Positions 1 to 15,170 of a DNA stretch of 64,000 nucleotides are shown piece by piece. The first letter of the stretch is position 1. Each line of letters begins with the position of its first letter. Source of the stretch: Xiphias gladius (taxonomy: Eukaryota; Chordata; Actinopteri; Istiophoriformes; Xiphiidae); assembly GCF_016859285.1 (NCBI RefSeq), contig NC_053420.1:25728045-25792044 (forward strand), given 5' to 3'. The translations under genes were made by a program, and so were the position numbers. Under the pieces are notes generated by a model. It made no database searches and had not been told where the DNA came from. It was given only the letters and a program-made list of their open reading frames with translations.

Positions 1-1633
1 GTCATGTTGTCATTTCACATTTAGAAAGTGTAGGATATGCTACTTGCTTATGTACATGTTTTAATAAATATGTTTGTTTAATAAATACATTTTATTTTTT
101 TTCTACACCAATCATTCAGTCACCTATCTTTTGTGCCAGGTCTTGTGAAAACAGACAATTTTAAAACATTTAGCCCAGAACATAAAGGAGCTTTAAAAGT
201 TAAATAGAGCAGCGAAGTAGGTTCTTAGGAAGGTTTCTAATTGATGCCTGATCTCAGAAGCTAATGGAAGATAAACCTAAGTCACTTTTGTAGTCAGGTT
301 TTTACAGGGTAACTTGAGAGGGAGAGAAAATGATATTTTTTTGCAAATACATGCTTTTGTAAAAGTCCGTTTATGTTAAGTGGGTGTTATGATGAACAAT
401 TACTTAAATCGAAATTTATCAATGACCGCCACTGTTTTGATTCATTTTTTCACAAAATAAAGAAAAATGCATGTGCTTGAAGCTAAATAAGCTTTCTTTA
501 TTTACAAGAGGTGGTAGAACAATAGTAAAAAAAAAAAAAAAAAAAAAGGCTGTAGAAACACTTTAATTAAGCTGCCATACTGTTTTATTTCGAAGATAAA
601 ACGATGAAAGCAGGTTTGGAGTCCGTCCATGTTAATTTTGCCGGTGTAAAATTTAAACACAACAGACGCAGCTACATCCTTTTCGAATGATACCGATGTC
701 ATGCACGGGCCCCCTAATTTCCGGTGTGTCCCAGGCGCTGGTTGGTGCAGGAGCGGCAGGAGGCGGGACTTCTGCCTGGTACAGTAGCAGAATTGGCCAA
801 CCGCCAGCGTGCATCACTGTCCAGGCCACAGAGTGCAGCTGCAGCAATGTTCATAGTGTGTCTGCATGCACGTATACAGCTTTAATTAACTAAATAGCTG
901 CAATCTAGGGGGGGGAAACAACCTTTAAGCAGCTGTAAGTATACCTGTCAATAATTATTGCCTCTGACTAGTCCCATGAACGTAGTTTTGTAGCTGTTTT
1001 TGATGCGTTTCCTGTGGAGTGTTTATAAACAGCTAGTTAGCCCCTGAAGCTAAAACTGGTAGTATCTACGTGACTTGCAACCAGAGCTGTCAGCGGTGGC
1101 AGGCTGGCATTTGAACGCACATCGGAACGATCCATTGGTACTTGATTTCATAATGCTAATCCACCAAGGCAGCTAGCTAGCTAATGTTTGTTAACTCGTG
1201 TTTCCTTTCAAATGTTTGCTACAGTTTTTGGATGCGATTTTCTCGCCACCCCAGTTTTCCAATAGTTTCCATTCATTTCTGTACATCAGGGAAACCCATC
1301 GGTAGACTGCTGAATCATGCAGGGCACATCAAGTCTGCATTCTTATTTTTTTGGTCATTTTACACATGATCGTTGTGTGCTAATGCAGTGCAGATATTTC
1401 AAATCAATCTGCACTGAAACTGTAATACCCAGCAATGATGGTGTGACTGACTAAAATGTATGCAGATTTGATGGATGAAACATCTCGAGCAAGTTTCAAG
1501 AGTCTCCTGGTAGATTTTCATATGGTACAGAAATGAATGGTAACCAGTGGTTGTCAACATACAGCAGCACAGGTTGCAAAATGTTTGCTGACATGAGTTA
1601 ATGTAACCTCTTCTCAACACTATGTGTTTCCAG
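1..1633. other. Upstream flank of bcl2l1, no gene recognised
   Basis: AT-rich sequence with AATAAA-like signals near 62-90 and 456, which could be the 3' end of a gene lying to the left of the window. A GC-rich patch at about 700-850 contains a GC-box-like GGAGGCGGGAC and may be the bcl2l1 promoter or an untranslated first exon; this is inference. A pyrimidine-rich stretch ending in AG at 1633 looks like the acceptor of the first coding exon of bcl2l1. No open frame here resembles a protein family I know. Confidence 0.35.
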
Positions 1634-1765
1634 GCTGCTGCTGCAAGCTGCAACATAAGGCGAAGAAGCTCTAATGTGACAGCCGACAGACTGAGAGGAA
1701 TGGCAGGAGGAACCTTGGGGTGTTACTAGGCTGGCCGTGTGTTGAAGGTTCACAGTGTGGAAATA

Positions 1766-3431
1766 ATGTCGTCCAGTAACAGAGAGCTTGTGGAGTTCTT
1801 TATAAGCTACAAGCTGTCTCAGAGGAACTACCCAACCTCACTGCTGAGATCAGAGGATGCTGGTGAAAGGACTGATGGAGACAAGGGCAACTCAGCTGCC
1901 AGTAATGGCTTGCTGGCCAACACTAGGAACAGGTGTGGTCAGCCGGGGACGTCATTGCCCCCTCGCGATGGCAGAGAGGCTATAAAGGCAGCGCTAAGGG
2001 ACTCTGCTGACGAGTTTGAATGGCTCTTCACGCAAGCGTTTAGTGACCTTTCCTCACAGCTTGACATCACTCCTGAAACAGCCTACCACAGCTTTAAGAG
2101 TGTGATGGATGAGGTGTTCAAGGATGGCGTCAACTGGGGGCGTATAGTGGGCCTGTTTGCCTTTGGGGGTGTGCTGTGTGTGGAATGCGTTGAGAAGAAT
2201 ATGAGCGAGCTGGTGTCCCGCATCGCAGACTGGATGACCATGTACCTGGATGAGCACATCAGTCTGTGGATCCAGAGCCAAGGAGGCTGGGTGAGTCTCT
2301 AGGGGGTGAACTCAACATGCAGCTTTATTTGTGTCACTGTGACTGTGTCGGAATCTGCGGCAATACTGACCCTATGAAGCAGATTTGGTGTTGGCCATAA
2401 TGTGACTGATACAATACAATCGTTGTCTATATAATTCTAAAATTCAGTGTGTCTGCTATAAATTAAATTCATTGAGATGATAAAGATGATACTTTAAATA
2501 AAAATGTTCCAACATGAGTTCCATAAAGTGAGGTGTGTGGATTTTAAATGTGGGGAAAGAGAGAGCACTGCTATCAGATCAGTATGCTGCATTGGAAGAT
2601 ACCCTGCGTTCTGGTATTGGAATTATCTTGAGTGAAAAAGTTGGATCCGTGGATCTCTGTATGTGACACACAATTTAAAAGTACAACTCCACTGAAAGTC
2701 TACTTTTTTTGTAAAATCAAATTCTCACCACACAGAGGAAAAGTTTGTAGCACGATTCTAACAGAGGACAACACCTGCAGTTAGTTTGGATACGGAGCAG
2801 TCATAAATAATTCCAAGGCGACTCAGAGTAATGTGAAAAACACATGTTAAAAATGTCCCTAAAAATGTCCCAAACTTCTCCTGCAGCACTTCTCTGCCAC
2901 TGATCTTTATATTCATGCTTGATTAAATGATTTGTTACAACTTCTAAAATGGACTCATATTTTTAATATTATCTAGTACATTGTAAGATTCTTTTTTTTG
3001 TTAGTTTCCTTGTTTTGTTCAACTGCAAACCAATAAAATACATTTGCATATTTATTTTCAACAATTTTTTTGGAAGATTTTGTTTTTTATCATTCACAGT
3101 ACATTAGATCACAAACAGAAAATGTATATTAGAAAAAAAGAATGAAAAATATACGTACACAAAAGTGCAACTTTAGATTTTTGGTGGAGTATTCTATTAA
3201 TGTGGATGGAAAGAAACTTAAACATAGCCTAATAACAAAATTCCTCTCCCCCTTTTTTTTTTTTTGTGTGAATTAAATTTTCTATTCCAGGACTGCTTTG
3301 CTGAGATTTTTGGGCGGGACGCCGCTGCTGAAGCGAGGCGCTCTCGGGAGTCTCTGAGGAGATGGCTGCTAGTTGGAGTGGCGCTGCTAACAGGAGTGCT
3401 GATGGGCGTGCTCATCGCTAAGAAACAGTGA
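1766..3431 (+). CDS. bcl2l1: Bcl-2-like protein 1 (Bcl-xL), anti-apoptotic
   Basis: Anti-apoptotic Bcl-2 family protein of the outer mitochondrial membrane, which binds BH3-only proteins and restrains Bax/Bak. Coding exons are 1766-2290 and 3291-3431 (221 aa; human Bcl-xL 233). BH4 covers residues 1-20 (NRELVEFFISYKLSQ). BH3 is LRDSADEFE near residue 85, BH1 is the block around NWGRIVGLFAFGG, and BH2 (WIQSQGGW followed by DCFAEIF) is split exactly by the intron after the Trp codon, as in vertebrate Bcl-x genes. The C-terminal anchor is a hydrophobic helix flanked by RRW and AKK. The start was chosen at the ATG opening MSSSNREL, because the in-frame codons upstream begin with GTG and are not conserved. 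The loop between BH4 and BH3 is shorter than in mammals. A polyadenylation signal AATAAA lies at 3927-3932. The fish paralogue bcl2l1b/mcl-type alternatives fit less well. Confidence 0.93.
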
Positions 3432-3926
3432 AGGCGCTGCATCTCGTTCACCGCGGCACGCCCTGTGTAATGCTACGCCAACAGAAATACAACTAAATAG
3501 TTCATGTTTACAAAAAGCCTGGTCTGCTTGTGCACTGACAGAATGTGGATTGGCTAAAGCAGTTTGTGGGAGTATCCTTAAAATGTAGCTTGGTGAGCTC
3601 TTACACTTCTCACCGTGCTTTGTCCTTTGTCTTTTGTTTTGTTTTTTTTAACACACAGCAGAGAGTTTCAGTTGTTAAAGGCTGTTAACTCGCCAGACTG
3701 GAAGTGCTTTAAATGAACCTGATAAGCTAAGAAACAGTGAAAAAGATTGAAGTGGTTTGATGAGACTGCTTATTTTTATTTTTTTTCTTTGTGTTTTATC
3801 CAAGGACCAATTTTTATTACTTATAAACTGACAACGGACTGAAAATATAAGTTATATTTCCATTTCACTGTGTAATGCTCAGCTCCTTTTGTTGGCTGTA
3901 CTGGAGTTTAAGGCATGCTTCAAAAA

Positions 3927-3932
3927 AATAAA
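3927..3932 (+). terminator. Polyadenylation signal of bcl2l1
   Basis: AATAAA about 500 bases after the stop codon of bcl2l1, followed by a T-rich downstream element. It gives a 3' UTR of roughly 0.5 kb. Confidence 0.6.
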
Positions 3933-3959
3933 TATATTTATGTTTTTCTTGTGTCTTTA

Positions 3960-6900
3960 TTTTGTTTTGTTGTATAGACTGTGTGAAATCAGTGTGAAAA
4001 TGCACCAACATCTACAGTATATTGCCAAACTCAATCCTGAGTCCGACAAATTGTAATTGTGCCATATATCTTCCCTTAGGGCTCACAGCACTGTCATATG
4101 TTCCCCTTATGATTTCTTATTTATTACAAAAAGAAAGTACTCTCCACACTCCAGCCTTGTGAATCATGTTCCAATTCTCTGATTTATTCAGCGATTCAAA
4201 TTCATAGAATGAAGTGAAAAGAAAAGGCAATTCAGTTGTGATCATCAGGCTGGAAAAGTACAAAATTTTAGCACAAATTGTTGTTTTTTTTCAGGCAAGG
4301 AGGAAACAGTTTTACATTAAATAAATGCAGAATCGTAACAAAAGCAGATGACAATGTTGTGAATCTTTTGGGAAATGTAATGAATTCTCAAAAAAAACTC
4401 TTGATTTTATTATCTCATGGATTAATCCATACAAATCATCGATGAAGAGAATAACATCTGCACACTGTCTCCAAACAATAAAATTTATTCAAGCAGACAA
4501 GGTGTCGATCCCCGCCGGATCCTTTTGGGTCAAAATGTTTAAAAATTGTCACCACACCTGTATACGATATATATAAATATGGTGATAAATACAAAATTGA
4601 ATCCATCAAATATATCAAGTACGTCCAAAAAAAAAAATCTCAAATAATTGCGAAATATCTGGAAGAGTTTAAAGTAAAATACTGCACATGATGGAATGCA
4701 TTAATAACCTATTTAACCAGAAAAAATCCACTCCTATACATCATATTCTTTCTGCCCACATGCACTAACATGCATGTATGTAATCATGGATACTACACAA
4801 GAAAGCTCTCCCCAAAACATGTCTAAATTTACAAAGTCTCAGTTTACATGTGTGCAGTTTACAGAGTAAAGACACAATGCCCTCCCCTCAGTTCACATTC
4901 AGTTCATTATAATGTTTATCAACAATGTAGATGACGATGAAGACTACACACGTGCACATCAATGCGTGTTATCTCTAAACTGCAGTGTTCAGGGTGTTAC
5001 GTCCTGTGCTTGGCGCCAGTTGGGGAAGAACTGGAGCTGCAGTGATGTGTTTTTACCATCTGGGGGTGCATGTGCACCAGATATTTCAAAATGACATTAT
5101 TACACATCAAGCTATGGGAGTTGTATTTGGTTAGAATTTATTTTCTCACTGTTGATGTAACAGTGTAGTGTTGGCATGTGCATCTGTTTCATCTTTCAGG
5201 AAGGTTTTTTTTTTTTAAATTACACACAATCGAAACACGAGCTTGCACAGGGGTGGGTTCAGTCTATCTTGAAGTGTCTCTTAGTCAAAGATAAGACAAG
5301 TCTGTTATCAGATCACTTGCTTCCCTGTTGTAAATGTTCCTCCTACAACTAGGGACAAAACCGGCTGAATGGGAAAAGAAAGAAGCACTCTCTCAGAGAG
5401 AGAAGGCCACTAACGGATGGCCATGTGAGTGAACAGGAGCAGGCCTGTGGTTGCTAATCTGTCCCTGTCATTTGTTGCCATTTCCCCAGAGCAGAGCTGG
5501 CGGCTGCAGCAGATAAACAGCAGATAGAGACAGTTAAGGAAGAGTATAAATTACGGACTCACTTGCCAAGCAATAGTGAATTTTTACATTTCATGTCTTT
5601 TTTTTTTTTTTTTTTTAACACTCATTTTGCTTGTCTCAGGATGACTTTTACTGATTCTGCTAATTGTTACAGAGGGAAATGATGGGGTTTCTCTGCTTAA
5701 GTGTGATTTATGGTAAACTTTGAGTAGATATGGTACATGGATTATGATAGAAAAACCCCTCGTCTCACTATGTTACTTCACAGGGCATCAATACATTAAA
5801 TTCCCATCATCAAGGTCCTTGGGGAATCACAAGGTATTACGCGTAACAATGGCTGATTGCTGGTGAGATAAGAGAAGAGAGACTAAGAAGGAATATATAA
5901 GCAATTTTTATGGCTTTTTTCTACTCAGCCATTTGCAACTCGACAAAATGGTTATAATCAAAATTTCTTCCTCAGAGCTGGTTTATCACCAATCACCTCA
6001 GAAGTGTATGTGTGTGTGTGGGTGTCATATGGTGTCCTGAGTGGTTGCTGTACCCAGATGTTCACAGGGCTGTGCTCATGTAGCTGAAACCATGTGCATA
6101 AATGAAGGTCTTATATCTCGTTGACGTCTGCACCGAAGCGTGTACAAATCGGCTATGAAAACACACACAGCGATGCAAGTGACCATTTATAGATTTGTCT
6201 CGAGTGGCGCTGTGTGTGCGGCCACAGATTATGAAACCTAGATGGATTCATTCAGCCTAAACATGACACACTGATTTTTGAAAGTATCAGTAAACTCAAC
6301 CTTTGTGCGAACATACGGCCATTATTGGCCTTCAGATGATAGCACCGATATATTTATTTGTTTATCATAACTCCTCTGAGTGTCATGTCTAAATATCTAA
6401 AGTGCATTCGGGGCCCCCCTCTGACTAACTGACAGGGAGTGTGAGAGTGGCGGAGCCAGCAGCAGGTGGATGGTTTGGTGTCTGTGGCCTCAATGATAAC
6501 TTATCAGTCATCCCCCAGTCCCGAGTGAGCTACCCCTGCCCTGCTGCCTACCATAAAAAAAATACACTACACATATGTACCGCTTTGCTGTGTTTACTGC
6601 ACGGCATTTTAAACAAAATGCCAAGGAAATGGCACTTGAAGGATAACGCATTTGATTTTTTTCTTTGTAAGGATCCTCAGTTTCCTTTTGCTGCGAGTTC
6701 TGTCAAAGAACTTTCCCTAATAAGGTCTAAACTAATCAGCGATGAAGACATGGCCATACGTTTGATCAATAAGAAACACTTATATCTACTTCACAGAGCT
6801 GGATTTAAACAATCACAGTAGTCCAACATGTCTGAAAATTAAGGCAAAGAAGTAAAAGTATCACTAAAATCACCACAAAATTGCATGATAAGTCCGTATA

Positions 6901-7950
6901 ATTTTGACGTACTTGTACTTTAGTTGTATATCTCATTTTCCTTTATTTTATACTTCTAATCCACTTCGTTTTATAGGAGAATACAGTACCAAACTCTGTT
7001 TATTTGTCAGCTATTGTCTCTTGCCAGATTAAGATTTTATACAAATACTTATTTGCAGTTATACGAACATGATGCATATTACAGACCAAAATGCAATTTG
7101 ACAGGCTACAAAAGTAAATTGTGTCTCGTGTTTATATATTTGTCAGGGGCTATTCTGCCGCGTAATAAACACATTTATTTTATTTTGACTCTTTAAGTAA
7201 CTTTTGATTATACTATCATACATTCAGTAAAGTAAGATTTTCAAATGTAGGACTTTTACTTTTAATGGAGTGTTTTTACATTATGGTATTGCTACTTTCA
7301 TTCCAGTAAAGGATCCGAATGCTTATTGTGGGCAGCAAACAGAACAATGACATAAACACAGTTCACCTCAGGGCAGTTAGAGGCTTCTGATATAATTTAG
7401 CCGCTTTGAGTCTACAGCTTTCTGGTTTCTGTCTTTGGGAAGAAACAGACCACCTTGTAAAGAGCTATGGTGTCATGAAATATGTTGTGACTTGTCATTA
7501 TAAACCCACTTCCAGAAAGCCTCTGACCTTTGCATTCAAGCATGACATGAGCGTAGAAATTTTATGCATCGGAGCCCCCCCTTTATGAGCATACAAACAC
7601 CGATGACCAAAAAACAAACACAAACATGACATTGTGTGTCCATTTGAAGTTGGAGCCTAATTGGTCACCAACTGACAGCACTGGTCTAAATATAAAACCA
7701 GGCCTAAGTGTTGCACTTTACGTGAATATTTGTCACTTCTGCAGAATGGAGGATTTGCATACCCCCTATGCACAATTACACTGTCAAAGTGGAGCTCTGC
7801 CTGTACAAAGGAGCTATTATACCTAAGCAGGGGAGTACAATACCAGCACACACGAGGCTTTGCTGCAGTCAGTTCACTGAGCCGAGCTGATGAACTGAGA
7901 ATTCAAATGACTTTAAGAACAAAAGCCTTCATAACTCCAGCAGAATAAGT
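3960..7950. other. bcl2l1-gata1 intergenic region
   Basis: No gene recognised; open frames are short and carry no family signature. The stretch 5289-6506 holds a loose cluster of WGATAR motifs on both strands: AGATAAG at 5289, TTATCA at 5305, AGATAA at 5511, AGATAAG at 5866 and the palindrome at 6494-6506. The rest is AT-rich unique-looking sequence with short poly-T runs. Confidence 0.4.
6494..6506. promoter_or_regulatory. Palindromic GATA motif, candidate enhancer element
   Basis: TGATAACTTATCA is a perfect 13-base inverted repeat formed by two WGATAR sites facing each other. Paired and palindromic GATA sites are known binding sites for the two-finger GATA factors, in which the N finger contacts the second half-site. 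It lies between bcl2l1 and gata1, both expressed in erythroid cells. A regulatory role is inferred only from the motif and its position. Confidence 0.35.
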
Positions 7951-7956
7951 CACACA

Positions 7957-8359
7957 TTTATTATTTTCTCTGCAGAGTTCGATATGGCAATATCAATTAT
8001 GCAAATACAAAACAGACCCATGAAATAAGAAACTAAAGAATAATTTCACATTATGAATAAGAAGAGGCACAGATATGGTTGTCAAATCAGATTTGTGTTT
8101 GTATTTACAGCAGAAAGAATTTCCTTATCAGTGCGTGCAGCATCCCCAGCAAAGCGATTTTATCTGACTTCAAACTAGGGCCCGATTAAGATAATATCAA
8201 CAGAATTTTGTTTTCTAATAAAATACAGTGAGAATAAAAAGAAAACTCCATTCAGAGGACATCCAGCGTAGAAACACATATGTACAAATCCACAAAAATA
8301 AGTGGCAAGCAAGCAAGTGTGCTGATTCCCGAATATACAATGGTGGCCATTTTGTCGTT
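7957..8359 (-). other. Probable gata1 3' UTR
   Basis: AATAAA on the minus strand (TTTATT at 7957-7962 on the plus strand) lies about 400 bases after the gata1 stop codon, so this stretch is the likely 3' UTR. No open frame of interest. Confidence 0.45.
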
Positions 8360-10402
<2,043 letters not shown>

Positions 10403-12225
10403 GCTGACAGGGAAAGACTCTGAAGCAAGACCATGGTATGGACGTAAGAAATCAAGAGGACTTTTTCTGTCAAATGCGTCTTCTCAGGCTCATTTTTCTT
10501 AAACTGAAATGTGAATTCAGATTTTATATTTTTGGCCACAGTGGAAAGGAACAGACCGCAGTAAGTAACAGATTTACAGGAACTTTGATTGAAGCAGATA
10601 CATTATCAACAAGCTCTTCACTTCATAACAACCAGTGTCAAGGACAAGATCTCTCGACAACAGGTTTCTTCAAACTTCCTTTTCTAGGATCCTCATTTGA
10701 CTGTGGCTGAAAGTAAAAACTAAAAATAAATGGGTGTATAAATGTAGTGATGCAAACAGCTACTAAGTGGCCTTTCTACAGTAGGTGTGTCAGTTAGAGG
10801 AATGCAAAAAATATACACCCTCAGGGAGGCTCTGCAGAGTGGACAAACAGAACGACACTCCGGCTAAAAATAAAATGAAATTAAAAAAACACCTGGATGT
10901 TGTGTGTGCAGGAAGATTCTCCTAAGTGAGAGTGTTGCTGGCAACCTCTGTCACACTTGGGAGATCATGTGACGTTTTCCCACCAGTGTCCTATATTTTT
11001 GCGATTTGTGTGCGGTTCCTAATTAACTTATTGTTCTAGTGTGTGTGTGCGCATGCGTGTGTGTTTGTGTGGGTGTTTTTAAGCCAATATTCACTTTTTC
11101 AAGAAAAAGTGATTGTAATACAATTTTTAGACCTTGTGGTGAGGAAATAAAGCATGAAAAGCACATTTAGTGTCCTTTACAAAATAAAAAATTATCAATA
11201 TAATTATAATAATAATAATAATTAATAAATAACATATCAACTGTGATAGCTCAGGATGGTGGAGCAGTTATTACGGGAACTGCAATAACAGACAAGGCCA
11301 CTCTAGCTCCATATCTTTAGAGGAAAGAGAAGAGGAAAGAGAAGAGGCTCATAGTGTCCGATAACTTGTGAGAAAATCTGATAGACAGCATTATTGTAAT
11401 GCTAAATATATCCAGCGCCACTGATACAACACGACCCTAATCTCATCTGATTAATAGAAATCTGTTAGATGAGAAATGCGACAAATGTAAAAACACGGAA
11501 GAGTGCAGCAGCATGTTGTGGAGAGTCGGTCAAAGAATACTGTACTGAGAAATCAAAAGATTAAAACAGGTGACAGTAATCACATTTACATTTAGATTGA
11601 ATCATTTTAAAGTAATCTAATTCTCAGACACAAGCTTCAAAAAGAAATGTGTGTAATTAACCTAGAGGTTTAATTCTTGTCCTAATTGAAAGGTAAATGG
11701 GTATGAATTTAATACAGTTATTCCTATTAATACATATACTGTACATAACATTTAACATAAACAGGATGAGATATTTAATTTGATTAATTTTAAACTGATT
11801 TAACTCCAAGACATTTAATAAAAGCATGAGAGTCAGGAACAGCTGATCCAAGTTCATTTGATCACTCATTGCTATAGACCTGTAGCCAAACTCTAAATAA
11901 AAATAAAACATTTCAAAATGATGAAAAAATAATAAAAATCTGAACGAAATATTGAAGAGAAAGTGTCCATTTCATTGAGAAGGAAGCAGAATTTCTATCA
12001 CCCCAAAGCAAAGTCCTCACCTCTCATATCTCTACAAGTCACAGTAAATCAAGCAGTAAATGGCATGAGGTGTTATTTAACCCTCAACAGTAAAAGTCTC
12101 AAATGCATAAATGTGCTTTCATAATCCAGATATTTTTGTCCGCCAGATGCGTTAGACTACACACTGGTGTTCACTTGAGAATGTTAAGACCAACGGGAGA
12201 CCGAGGAGCGGAGGGGGCCACCTAC

Positions 12226-12460
12226 CTGAGTAGATGTCTCGGATGAGCGAGCTGAGAAGCAGGACTCAGGGTTAAATTTACGCAGCCAGGTGGACGGTGG
12301 CACAGCTTGACTGTCTCCCTCAACATGGGCTGATGGTTACAAGAACAACCTCTCCAACCACCAGCAAAGTTTAGGGCTAAGCGACAGTTCGTGGGAGGGG
12401 TTGGGGACAACTTTTTTTTGAAAGACACACCTCTTTTGTCCAGAGAGAAAGAACACATAT
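12226..12460 (-). promoter_or_regulatory. Putative gata1 untranslated first exon and core promoter
   Basis: On the minus strand a good donor (CTCAG followed by gtaggt) ends at 12226, 1.8 kb upstream of the first coding exon, which itself starts with an acceptor one base before the ATG. The sequence above it includes a CACACCTCTTTTG element resembling the CACCC boxes of erythroid promoters. WGATAR motifs follow further upstream at 12546, 12735, 12948 (CTGATAAGA on the plus strand) and 13329. The 5' end of the exon cannot be fixed from sequence. Confidence 0.4.
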
Positions 12461-14149
12461 GAGGGCAAATTGAACATATTTACTGCCCTGGATTTAAAGT
12501 GATGTTTAACTGGGTAATTTGTTTGAAAATACTACACATAAAGTCTTATCAAAGTCTTTTTGGTTTCTGAGGCATGTGCGAAAGGTGAAGGTGCCCGCTT
12601 CAAATCTTGGTTCCTCTGCTTTTCCTTTATAGCCGTGTGCGCTGCAGTGTAGTATTGATAACATGTTTGCATCTCTGATGATTTCCACACAGGAAGCTCC
12701 AAGTACAAAAAGCATATCCGCACCAAACCAAGGCTATTATCAAACAGTTAGTTATAGCTGGTGGACAGAAAGGAGCAGACCACATTTAATTTATGTGATG
12801 TATCCTTGTTTGTAGGAGTTCATGTTTCCTCGGATATACACATATGCAATATGCGTTATAAAGGATGCTACACAGCAGTTCCAGGGAGGGCAGTCAGCAC
12901 ACAGGATGGGTCCTTTTTGTCTGTTGATGAAATGTGCATACAGCCCCTGATAAGACTGAGCCCACATGGAAAAGAGTTTGACAGACATTTGAACAAAGCA
13001 AATATAAAATGCAAAGACTCAATTTATTAGTGGTCCAGTAATGCTTATAGTGGAACACAGTAATGCAAATCAGGAGAAGAGCAGCAATCAAGGGGGAGAG
13101 ATATGGTCTGGACACGGTCTGACTGTGCACAAGCCCGTCACTGTCCCAGTCATTTGCTAGTCAAAGCAGTTCCCCAACTTTCCTCTGTCTTTGTTCATTT
13201 ACAGTTTTCAGGGAAATCAGTTGGGAAGAATTGAGGCCCTATTTTTATTTGCAACGCTGAGGCTTTTTCTGCCATTTAAGAACCTGCAGCAGTTAAATTA
13301 ACATGATATCCTCATAAGTTAGTGGCGGGCTGATAAACTGAATCAGTTAGGCCAGATGCAAATCAATTAATAAGTTTTGCTAACTGTGTCACAAAATTGT
13401 AATCGGGTCACCTGTTTATTGAAACTTTCACTTTCTACAGTTGCTTGGCCTAAAATTCCCATCCTACGCCAACAGAAAAAAAAACTGCTTAATATTGTAT
13501 ACTCTATACAGTATAAAGATCAGTGAGATCATGGGTTAGAAACAACTCCGCTGAATATTTGACCAGATGGGTGTCAGGAAACACAGAGCTGAACCGAAAT
13601 TTCCTCTTTATCAGGGCTGTAGTTATGTCCTCTGTGTTTCGGGGAATGCGGAGGATTAGAAACATGTTAAATGTTTTAATTTTTAGTAGAATTTTTAGTG
13701 GAGATTGGTTTTCTATCCTTGACGTTTAGACCGTTTTTAAGATGTGCCAAATTGTATAATACTGGGTAATCATTTCTTCTAAACAAGCCAAACAAACAAA
13801 AAAACAAAACAAAATCCACACTTCTTATCTATACCAGCTCCATCCAGGATTCATGACCTAATTATTTTTTTTAAATCATTAATTTAAATTTATGGCCACA
13901 CAGGATGGTTTAGAGCACTGAAATGAAAATCAAACTGGACGAGGAATTCTTTTATTTACTCTCATTAATTCATTATCTGCAGTATTGCAAGGAGGCTGTT
14001 GGTAATAATGTGAATATTATTTTGGGCATTTTTGCCTCAATTAGAAAGAAAGGAAGTAAAGAGGTGACAGAAGAAAGAGATGAGAAAATAACACTTAGGT
14101 CGCCACAACACCCCGAGTATTATTCGTTTTTATCGCTGTGGTGATCGGA

Positions 14150-14330
14150 TGGAATGGAAACTCTACATTGCCTGCAGGTTTGCATGTGTTTTTCTGGGAT
14201 GGACTTGCCAACCTGTGGAGGATGTAGCCTTCCTCTCGCCCAGTGCATCCTGGGTAGGCTCCACCTTGCCATGACCCTGAACGGGATGGGTGGAAATATA
14301 CGGAGAAATGGTTGGTAGGCATCCGTCTCT
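14150..14330 (-). repeat. Fragment of dispersed teleost repeat (same family as 63585-63920)
   Basis: Reading the minus strand gives the consensus-like order of a very common fish repeat: catttctccg..., ATCCCGTTCAGGGTCATGG, a GGAGCCTACCCAGGATGCACTGGG-like segment and a run ending in tcctccacaggttgg. The related and better preserved copy at 63585-63920 is in the opposite orientation. The family is non-coding here; I think it derives from a LINE tail or a non-autonomous element, but that is uncertain. Confidence 0.45.
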
Positions 14331-14688
14331 ATGCGCCTTTTTGTTTTGAGACAATAACATCAAAACTGAAAAAGAATGAGCTAATCTGCACATGAGGCGC
14401 AGCAGTCTGTGTGAATGAGAGTAATATTATGAGTGGAAAAGTGACATGAGTTCCCCGCGGCAGTGTGGACAGCTGGGCAGGGATGTGGCGGCTGCCGCTG
14501 TGTGAGCGGGCTGCTCTGCTCTGATAAGAGGCTATCAAGATGGAAGAAAGGGGCCAGGAATTACAGGCCCGCTGCTCACTGTCATACAGCAGCACAGCCG
14601 TGCACACAGACCTACAGGACATTGCAGCATGTCTGTGGTCGTGCCATGTAGCTCCCAGAGGCGTGTGTGCACACACAGGCATAGACAG

Positions 14689-14806
<118 letters not shown>

Positions 14807-15037
14807 AACATGCCTGCTTTGTTGACAGTATCTCAACAGAAGCAGTTTGATCTGACACTGGAATGTCTCGTTGGACAGTTGGGAGGTCGTGTGAGCCTGT
14901 TGTAGCTGGGTGACGGATGGTGTTGTGTGTCACCAGTGGACTTTGGGGAGAGCTTAATAATTCCCAAGAAGCAGGCTTCTGGGTAGGCAGTGGGCTTATC
15001 TCTGCCATGCAGGGCTGCAGTGACATACCCAGGAGAG

Positions 15038-15170
<133 letters not shown>

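Noticed and set aside
6441-6821. 126-codon plus-strand open frame between bcl2l1 and gata1
   Set aside because: No domain, no splice context, composition like random AT-rich translation; no sign that it is a gene.
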